This document shows positions 7,872 to 13,311 of a stretch of 13,311 bases of DNA, piece by piece. Both the position numbers and the translations under genes were made by a program. The DNA comes from Alphaproteobacteria bacterium (GTDB lineage: Bacteria; Pseudomonadota; Alphaproteobacteria; CAAHEQ01; UBA3637). Location of the stretch: positions 1 to 13,311 of the forward strand of contig JAFZGR010000209.1 in assembly GCA_017555325.1 (NCBI GenBank), in the 5' to 3' direction. Position 1 is the stretch's first letter; each line of letters starts with the position of its first letter. Below the pieces are notes generated by a model. That model saw only the letters and a list, made by a program, of their open reading frames with translations, did not search any database and was not told where the DNA came from.

Positions 7872-10610
7872 TTATTTCAAAACACATTTATATCCGATAA
7901 TTGTTGTTCCGTCTGTACTATATATAGGTTGTTCTTCTCGTAAGCCGTCACATTCATTACACAACCGACGAGATTCAGTGTCAGTTCCAATTTCCCGTGT
8001 ACCTCCTTCGGAACAAAACAAGCAATTTCCGTTAATATCCTGCCATTGGGTACCGGAACATTCTTCCACACAAAGACCACTCCATGAGGTGTTCGGTGTT
8101 CCGATTTCCAGTTGACGTCTATCACTACATGATGAACACAAATTTTCTCTGCTGGGGTCAATCGGTTTATTTACATTACTACAAGCCAAACAGGATGATC
8201 CGGATAAAAAGAATCCACTATCACATAAACCTTTTGAACAGGATCCATTTTCATATCGTCTGTTTTTGCAACTTGCACATTGTTCCGGTGTTGTCGTATA
8301 TGATGTACTGGAATCACAACTTCGGCAATAACCATCATTGGATCTATAATATAAACCATCTTTTTCACCATTAATATAGGGCTCTGCTGCCTGTTGCAGG
8401 ACACTTGTTAACTTTGCATTTGTATAATTTTCATTTCCTATGCTATTACATATACCACTAATTGGTTTATCTCCGTCAATATCAACTAAACGACAATATG
8501 TACCCCAATAACTATTGTCCTTTACAATCATTCTGTTTCCACAAGCATTGCACAATGCAATCCCGTCCACAACCGCATTTGAACCATATTGCCCATCTCC
8601 ATCTCCACTATTAGCACGAGAACATTTTACGCAATTACCTTCCCTGTCTTTATAATATTTTTCTGTTTCGGTATCTGGACATTGTTTAATTGAACAATGC
8701 TTACCATGCGCATAATATACTGCTCTGTTTGAACATTTTGCACAATCCTCTGCTACTTTTTCTGTATCCTTTTCATCCAATCTAATCCCTCCTGTTGATG
8801 TACTGCTTCCACATGAAACACATCCACCGGCCCAAAAACTCTCATAAATATAATTTTCTTTACAAATTGGAACACAATATGTTTTTTGTGCATAACTATT
8901 AAACCGAACTTCACGAGTTTCAATTGTTCCTGTCTCAACATACTTCGTTGAATCAACGGTTTCTTTTCTACAATTTTTTGAACATCCTGATAATTCATCC
9001 GATTCAACAACAATACTATTATTGGGTGAACAATCATAACAAGTGCCATTTGCTCCTAAAAATTGTCCCACATCACAAGCACTCGTTCCGGTAGGCACAC
9101 AATATCCTTGTGAATTTACTCTCCTACCACAATTTTCACACAGTGTTTTTAAAGCTACTGCCGTTCCTACTAAGGAAGCACTCGTTATAGTGCTACAACT
9201 AAAACATTTTCCATCCACATTTTGCCATTGTCTTGTGCATCTTTCATCCTTTGGATTCGCTTTACAAATTTCAATTTGTTCTTCGGCATTTTTCGGTTGT
9301 TCACAAACAGGATAACAATATCTTTCAATCGTATATCGGGGGGCAGAATCCGGACAACTATTACAGGTATCTTCTGCATATTTTTTAAAATCGGAATGAG
9401 TTGATGAGTTATTAACCCACCAAACCTGAACACGAGCATTTCTGTTTTCAGAACATTTTGAACACGTATACGGTGTTCCCTCTTTAATAAACTCATCAGC
9501 CGTACATGTTAATTTTCTTTGACACCAAACGCCGCCTAAATAAGAACTATACCACGCATGGTCATCTGAACAAGCCAAGCATTGGGCTTTTGCTATATTA
9601 TCATTGGGAATACTATATCGATTTGTATCACTGCATGGAATACAGCCTTTATTCAATGATTGATAGGAATACCCCTTTGTACACATAAAAGAACAGTAAG
9701 CCCGTTCGTCATCATCAACCAATGTTCCGTATTGCCGTTCGTCTCCCGAATCGGCACATTGTTGACACATTGTATAACCATCAACGGTGTCTTCGGTGTT
9801 TGGAAACGGTTCTCCATTTTTTAATACAATAAAATTACTACCGTTATCACAAGCAACACAAGCACCGTTTTGCGTTCTGAATGTGCCGGCCGGACATACT
9901 TTTTGTAACGCTGAACACGTGTAGGTTGTTTCATCACAAATATAACCTTTTCCTTTAAATTTACAATCACTGTTTTTTACACATTCTACACATTCACATG
10001 TTTCTTCCAAGCGAACCGGTTTACTCCATTCCGGACATTGGTCGTCACACGTCATCGTATCGCCATTGCAAACTTTTTCCGCACATTTGGAATTACAATC
10101 ACTATCTTCAACACAATGTTGTGTGTTAGGGTCCTGTGAATCTAAAAATGAGGTAAATACAATTTCATTTATTGTTTCATCATTCCCACACAACGATGCA
10201 TCCCCTAAATATTTTGCTCCATTAATTTGTGCAAACTGAAAACCTTCAATAATTTGATGTAAATTCATCGTCATCACATTTTTACAAACGCGTGAAGAAA
10301 CATTTTGAACACCAATTTTAAAGGCCACATCTGGAAACGGAGATATAGTAATCGGATAACCTGTTTGTGTGGTATTATTCCATTCGGAAAAGGCTGTTGC
10401 ATCGCCCAATGCTGGTAAAGGTTTATCTTGAAAACGATGCCAAACATCCGTTGCTCTCATATTGACTTCATACACAATATCGTTAGCTCGATATTTATCC
10501 ATCGCATACCGATATCCGGCAACCGCCCCAACACTTAATACCCCAATAATAGCAAGAACGCCCAGTATTTCTATCATACTACGACCACATTCATTCAGTT
10601 TGATTCGCAT
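7872..10610 (-). CDS. Cysteine-rich type IV pilin-like surface protein B (912 aa)
   Basis: The largest paralogue of the array. The leader MRIKLNECG is followed by RSMIE (Glu14 = +5) and a hydrophobic helix to about residue 32. The pilin core carries TGYPITISPFPDVAFKIGVQ, then NVSSRVC with Cys109, lining up with the PilS-like FKIQYTKVPQSVC of the small pilin. From about residue 160 to the C-terminus there are repeated modules of the form GxCxxC, a variable loop, CxxCxxR, a variable loop, and C, with one or more Cys pairs each, typical of disulfide-stabilised extracellular stalks. Many loops are Asn-, Ser- and Thr-rich. The ATG follows AGGAG at 6 nt, and the 11 bases before the ATG are identical to those of gene A. 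Invertible element B lies upstream in the predicted OFF orientation. A role as adhesin or variable pilus subunit is inferred; no enzyme domain is visible. Confidence 0.85.
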   Translation of the reverse strand: MRIKLNECGRSMIEILGVLAIIGVLSVGAVAGYRYAMDKYRANDIVYEVNMRATDVWHRFQDKPLPALGDATAFSEWNNTTQTGYPITISPFPDVAFKIGVQNVSSRVCKNVMTMNLHQIIEGFQFAQINGAKYLGDASLCGNDETINEIVFTSFLDSQDPNTQHCVEDSDCNSKCAEKVCNGDTMTCDDQCPEWSKPVRLEETCECVECVKNSDCKFKGKGYICDETTYTCSALQKVCPAGTFRTQNGACVACDNGSNFIVLKNGEPFPNTEDTVDGYTMCQQCADSGDERQYGTLVDDDERAYCSFMCTKGYSYQSLNKGCIPCSDTNRYSIPNDNIAKAQCLACSDDHAWYSSYLGGVWCQRKLTCTADEFIKEGTPYTCSKCSENRNARVQVWWVNNSSTHSDFKKYAEDTCNSCPDSAPRYTIERYCYPVCEQPKNAEEQIEICKANPKDERCTRQWQNVDGKCFSCSTITSASLVGTAVALKTLCENCGRRVNSQGYCVPTGTSACDVGQFLGANGTCYDCSPNNSIVVESDELSGCSKNCRKETVDSTKYVETGTIETREVRFNSYAQKTYCVPICKENYIYESFWAGGCVSCGSSTSTGGIRLDEKDTEKVAEDCAKCSNRAVYYAHGKHCSIKQCPDTETEKYYKDREGNCVKCSRANSGDGDGQYGSNAVVDGIALCNACGNRMIVKDNSYWGTYCRLVDIDGDKPISGICNSIGNENYTNAKLTSVLQQAAEPYINGEKDGLYYRSNDGYCRSCDSSTSYTTTPEQCASCKNRRYENGSCSKGLCDSGFFLSGSSCLACSNVNKPIDPSRENLCSSCSDRRQLEIGTPNTSWSGLCVEECSGTQWQDINGNCLFCSEGGTREIGTDTESRRLCNECDGLREEQPIYSTDGTTIIGYKCVLK

Positions 10611-10654
10611 AATCTTCTCCTTTTATAAAATCATACTAATAATATGAGTGTAAT

Positions 10655-10799
10655 AAAAGGGACCTTTTTTTCCCGCTTCAAATCGCAAAAATCGGATTTT
10701 TAAAAAATTGAAAAATTGTTGTTTTAAATGAATAATTTAATTAAAAATAAAAAAAATGCAAAAAAGTGAAAAAAAGTGTTGCAATGATACGTCCCTTTT
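10655..10799. promoter_or_regulatory. Invertible promoter element B, predicted OFF orientation
   Basis: The 127-bp core (10664-10790) lies between AAAAGGGAC (10655-10663) and GTCCCTTTT (10791-10799). Here the perfect inverted repeat extends to 12 bp (AATAAAAGGGAC, 10652-10663, with 10791-10802). Core orientation matches element A. The fixed TACACT box of the 912-codon gene (10647-10652, minus strand) faces CGGGAA at the -35 position (10670-10675), while TTGCAA (10779-10784) points away from the gene. The right flank (from 10801) is homologous and collinear with the right flank of element C, so only the core differs in direction between B and C. Confidence 0.83.
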
Positions 10800-10867
10800 A
10801 TTGCAGACAAGATAAAAAAACAGAATAAATGTATCTCTTATAATTTATATTATCTTAAAAATAAAAA

Positions 10868-12949
10868 TTAAATTAAAACACATAAATTACCGGATATTTT
10901 TCGTCCTAAACATTTGGCACATTTAGTTGCATCTCCACCGACATCAACAGCGACTGACGTATTGCAAGGATGACAATTTCCAGAACTATCTTCCAATCTA
11001 TTTTCATCAGAACAATGCATGCGAACACAATTCCCCCCATCCGCCTGACGATTGGGACAAATTGTACTGCATTCTGTGGCATTCGGATACATTGGGATGA
11101 CATCCGGCACATCACAAGAATAACAGGTTCCATGATAATTCGGTAATAATTTATCTGCTGTATATGTATTTGGCATACCACATTTAAGCATACATGTATT
11201 CCATATCCATCCATAAATTCTATCGGAACATTTTTGACATTCTGCTTCAGAATAGGCCGTTGTCCGATAATTTCCAGCATCAGTACAACTTAAACAAACC
11301 CCATTTTCTGTTAAAAATTCTCCATCTTTGCAGGTTAAAACACAGTAATTTCCCTCATTTTTTCGATTATCACACTTTGTTTCACAAGCATCCTGTGCAG
11401 GAATACTGACAGTACTGTCACAAGCAACACATTCTCCGTTAGCAGAAATTAAAGGAGCTGTTGCATCACATTCATTATACACACAATTTTGTCCGGCAAC
11501 AATTCTGTTCGGACATAAGGTCGTGCATTTCTCAATATCTCCGCCCAACCAAACAGCTCCAGCCTCGTAACATCCGAAACAAGCTCCATACCTATTTTCA
11601 TATAATGGTTTATCTTCCATAATACTCCCTTTTAATCCACAGGTGAAGGAACAATAATCATAGGCAAATCCATGTGTGCGATTAGAACACTTTTGACATT
11701 CTTCTTCCGTTGTCGGATATTTTGTTTCCGAAGAACAGTCAATACATTGTCCGGTTTGGGTTCTAAAATTGTTTGCAGGACAATCTTTAACAATACAATA
11801 ATTTCCCTCGTTTTTACGATTATCACACTTTGTTTCACAAGCATCCTGAGCGGGAACACTGACAGTACTGTCACAAGCAACACATTCTCCGTTAGCAGAA
11901 ATTAACGGAGCTGTTGCATCACATTCATTATACACACAATTTGGTCCGGCAACAATTCTGTTCGGACATAAAGTTGCGCATTTATCAATATCTTCGCCCA
12001 TCCAAACAGCTCCAGTCTCATAACATCCGAAACAAGCTCCATACCTATTTTCATATAATGGTTTATCTTCCATAATACTACCTTTTAATCCACAAGTTAA
12101 GGAACAATAATCATAGGCGAATCCATGTGTGCGATTAGAACACTTTTGGCATTCCGTTTGAGATGTAGGATATCTGTTGCTATCCTCACAAGAGACACAT
12201 TGCCCTCCAGTGGTAATCATCGGCTTGTTTTTAGGGCAACAAACACCCTCATATGTACAACATTCACCTGTTTCAGATACATAAGCACAACACATACCAT
12301 TTACAATATTTTTTTTATCACAACACATTAACTCTTGAATCGCTTCAAAATTTTTACTACATGTTTCATTTGTTCCACAAGTTGATATACATAATCCATT
12401 TTGACAATATCCACATTTACAGTCATAATCATTATAGCATCGAAGAATTTCTTTTTGCTCGTTTTCAGGTAAATGGTTTTTAGCAGATAAATCTTTATAA
12501 AATTCATAAATCAAGCCAACTTTTTCTGCTGTATTACAAATAGAAACATTTGCATCAAATTCTTCAATACCAATAAAAATAGAATATGGAGATTGCCATT
12601 GACTTTGTAATAATAATCTACAAATCTCACTTGGCACATCGGAAAGGAAAATTTCAAAATAATCAACATACAACGGATTCATTTGTGCCATAATCGTATA
12701 ACCCATGCGGGTGGTGTTACCTAATTCCATTTCAATTTTACCGACATGATTGGTTTCAATTAATTTATCCATTTGATAGGCAATATCATTTGCCCGAATA
12801 ACCAATTCATTAACGGTTTCATTGGCAATATATTTGTTCATAGCAAATTTATATCCCAGTGTACCGCTAACCGATAAGACTCCGATAACTGCCAAAACCC
12901 CCAGCATTTCTACCATACTTCGTCCGATTTCACTAAATTTGCTTCGCAT
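10868..12949 (-). CDS. Cysteine-rich type IV pilin-like surface protein C (693 aa)
   Basis: The leader MRSKFSEIG is followed by RSMVE (Glu14 = +5) and a hydrophobic helix to about residue 33. The pilin core ends in YFEIFLSDVPSEIC (Cys110), again PilS-like. From about residue 169 onward the protein is cysteine-rich. It contains two almost identical blocks (about residues 266-385 and 417-536) with landmarks CSNRTHGFAYDYC, GSIMEDKPLYENRYGACFGC and CPNRIVAG, followed by a third, degenerate copy. I chose 12949 because GGAGAG lies just before it and the prepilin leader then has the same length as in A and B. The longer frame from 13021 runs into the invertible element. It is the only paralogue whose upstream element forms a full predicted promoter, so it is the likely expressed variant in this assembly. 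Confidence 0.86.
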   Translation of the reverse strand: MRSKFSEIGRSMVEMLGVLAVIGVLSVSGTLGYKFAMNKYIANETVNELVIRANDIAYQMDKLIETNHVGKIEMELGNTTRMGYTIMAQMNPLYVDYFEIFLSDVPSEICRLLLQSQWQSPYSIFIGIEEFDANVSICNTAEKVGLIYEFYKDLSAKNHLPENEQKEILRCYNDYDCKCGYCQNGLCISTCGTNETCSKNFEAIQELMCCDKKNIVNGMCCAYVSETGECCTYEGVCCPKNKPMITTGGQCVSCEDSNRYPTSQTECQKCSNRTHGFAYDYCSLTCGLKGSIMEDKPLYENRYGACFGCYETGAVWMGEDIDKCATLCPNRIVAGPNCVYNECDATAPLISANGECVACDSTVSVPAQDACETKCDNRKNEGNYCIVKDCPANNFRTQTGQCIDCSSETKYPTTEEECQKCSNRTHGFAYDYCSFTCGLKGSIMEDKPLYENRYGACFGCYEAGAVWLGGDIEKCTTLCPNRIVAGQNCVYNECDATAPLISANGECVACDSTVSIPAQDACETKCDNRKNEGNYCVLTCKDGEFLTENGVCLSCTDAGNYRTTAYSEAECQKCSDRIYGWIWNTCMLKCGMPNTYTADKLLPNYHGTCYSCDVPDVIPMYPNATECSTICPNRQADGGNCVRMHCSDENRLEDSSGNCHPCNTSVAVDVGGDATKCAKCLGRKISGNLCVLI
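11342..11701 (-). repeat. Internal repeat of gene C, downstream copy
   Basis: About 360 bp nearly identical to 11795-12154, offset by 453 bp (151 codons, in frame). It encodes the CSNRTHGFAYDYC to KNEGNYC block. The few differences are scattered single bases, so the duplication looks recent or homogenised. Confidence 0.9.
11795..12154 (-). repeat. Internal repeat of gene C, upstream copy
   Basis: Partner of 11342-11701. About 93 bp of less similar sequence separates the two copies, giving a 453-bp period. In-frame loss or gain of one unit by homologous recombination would lengthen or shorten the stalk by 151 residues. Confidence 0.9.
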
Positions 12950-12989
12950 ATCCTTCTCTCCATATAATAAAATTACCCATATTAAAGAG

Positions 12990-13018
12990 AGTGTAATAAA
13001 AGGGACGTATAATTGCAA
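12990..13018 (-). promoter_or_regulatory. Split promoter of gene C, predicted ON
   Basis: On the minus strand, TTGCAA (13013-13018, inside the invertible core) is 17 bp from TACACT (12990-12995, outside the repeat). The spacer contains the whole left inverted repeat. The implied start near 12983 leaves a leader of about 34 nt with a purine-rich ribosome site, similar to the predicted nucleotidyltransferase leader. The promoter assignment is inferred from sequence only; TACACT matches TATAAT at 4 of 6 positions. Confidence 0.55.
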
Positions 13019-13142
13019 CACTTTTTTTCACTTTTTTATATTTTTTTTCATTTTAATTAAATTATTCAACTAAAACAACAATCTTTCGTTTTCTTAAAAA
13101 TCCGATTTTGCTGATTCGAAGCGGGAAAAAAAGGTCCCTTTT
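12998..13142. promoter_or_regulatory. Invertible promoter element C, predicted ON orientation
   Basis: The core (13007-13133) is again exactly 127 bp, between AAAAGGGAC (12998-13006) and GTCCCTTTT (13134-13142). Its sequence is the reverse complement of the A and B cores, about 90% identical to A by eye. GTATAATTGCAACAC is now at the left end and GAAGCGGGAAAAAAAG at the right. The outer flanks stay in the same direction as in A and B: AGTGTAAT on the left in all three, and CAGACAAG on the right shared with B. With a short A/T extension the repeats match at 14 of 15 positions. Confidence 0.85.
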
Positions 13143-13212
13143 TTTACAGACAAGGATAAATAGAAACATAAATTTATCCCTTATATCATTTTAACAACTA
13201 CACTTTATCCAA

Positions 13213-13243
13213 AAAAAAGAGCTCTTAAAAAGAGCTCTTTTTT
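13213..13243. terminator. Intrinsic terminator of groL
   Basis: A perfect 14-bp stem pairs AAAAAAGAGCTCTT (13213-13226) with AAGAGCTCTTTTTT (13230-13243) around a 3-nt loop. Both strands have T runs. It ends leftward groL transcription and so insulates the switch before gene C from read-through. Confidence 0.88.
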
Positions 13244-13260
13244 GATGTGTAAATAAGTGA

Positions 13261-13311
13261 TTAATACATACCACCCATTCCGCCCATGGCCCCCATATCC
13301 GGAGCACCACC
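13261..13311 (-). CDS. groL: Chaperonin GroEL, C-terminal 16 residues only
   Basis: The minus strand at the window edge translates to GGAPDMGAMGGMGGMY and a TAA stop. This is the Gly-Gly-Met tail typical of GroEL, the ATP-driven folding chamber of the cytoplasm. The rest of the gene lies outside the window. It is followed by its own terminator at 13213-13243. Confidence 0.85.
   Translation of the reverse strand, partial: GGAPDMGAMGGMGGMY

Noticed and set aside
7843..8115. Rightward 90-codon frame after the hairpin region
   Set aside because: It lies almost entirely antisense to the end of gene B. No Shine-Dalgarno precedes its ATG, and its translation looks like a shadow. The upstream promoter is reported as a possible small RNA promoter instead.
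12950..13021. N-terminal extension of gene C starting inside the invertible element
   Set aside because: The extra 24 residues precede a perfect nine-residue prepilin leader. The paralogues lack them, and they overlap the predicted promoter and the inverted repeat.
5426..13021. Eukaryotic (Giardia/Trichomonas-like) origin of the Cys-rich proteins
   Set aside because: The bacterial prepilin leaders, Shine-Dalgarno sites and flanking bacterial genes show that these are bacterial genes. The resemblance is in cysteine pattern only.
7606..13142. The repeated elements as insertion sequences, MITEs or a CRISPR array
   Set aside because: There are no target duplications or transposase, and the copies always sit at the same distance upstream of homologous genes with conserved outer flanks. 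Spacing of about 3 kb excludes CRISPR. An invertible regulatory segment explains the reversed copy better.

Overview
The window comes from an AT-rich bacterial chromosome. The MurA, RNase D, class II tRNA nucleotidyltransferase and GroEL sequences, together with type IVb (PilS-type) pilins, point to a proteobacterium. From memory, pilins starting GRSMVEMLGV occur in uncultured, gut-associated Alphaproteobacteria; this placement is an inference and no search was run.

Left part (1-4360) is housekeeping. The 3' part of murA runs rightward and converges with rnd on a shared bidirectional terminator. rnd and the tRNA nucleotidyltransferase gene (cca) diverge from a compact region where two predicted promoters overlap, and both genes look leaderless or nearly so. 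Directly behind cca lies a small type IVb pilin gene with a PilS-like core, ending at a second bidirectional terminator. A GalU/RmlA-like nucleotidyltransferase gene converges on it from the right.

Right part (5426-13160) is an array of three large leftward genes, of 710, 912 and 693 codons. Each encodes a protein with a nine-residue prepilin leader, the pilin hydrophobic helix, a divergent PilS-like core and a very long cysteine-rich C-terminal extension. Upstream of each is a copy of one AT-rich regulatory element: a core of exactly 127 bp bounded by the 9-bp inverted repeat AAAAGGGAC / GTCCCTTTT. The flanks are collinear, but the core before the 693-codon gene is inverted relative to the other two. 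This is the footprint of DNA inversion.

Each gene also has a fixed -10-like box, TACACT, just outside the repeat. Only the inverted copy puts a -35-like TTGCAA exactly 17 bp from it. The simplest reading is a set of phase-variable promoters in which the 693-codon gene is ON and the other two are OFF in this assembly. The whole looks like a type IV pilus or pseudopilus system that switches among alternative cysteine-rich pilin-adhesins. It is loosely analogous to fimS promoter inversion and to the PilV shufflon of plasmid R64, but with a different arrangement. No recombinase, prepilin peptidase or pilus motor gene is in the window.

The window closes with the groL terminator and the last 16 codons of groL on the minus strand. 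I saw no tRNA, rRNA, CRISPR array or insertion sequence.
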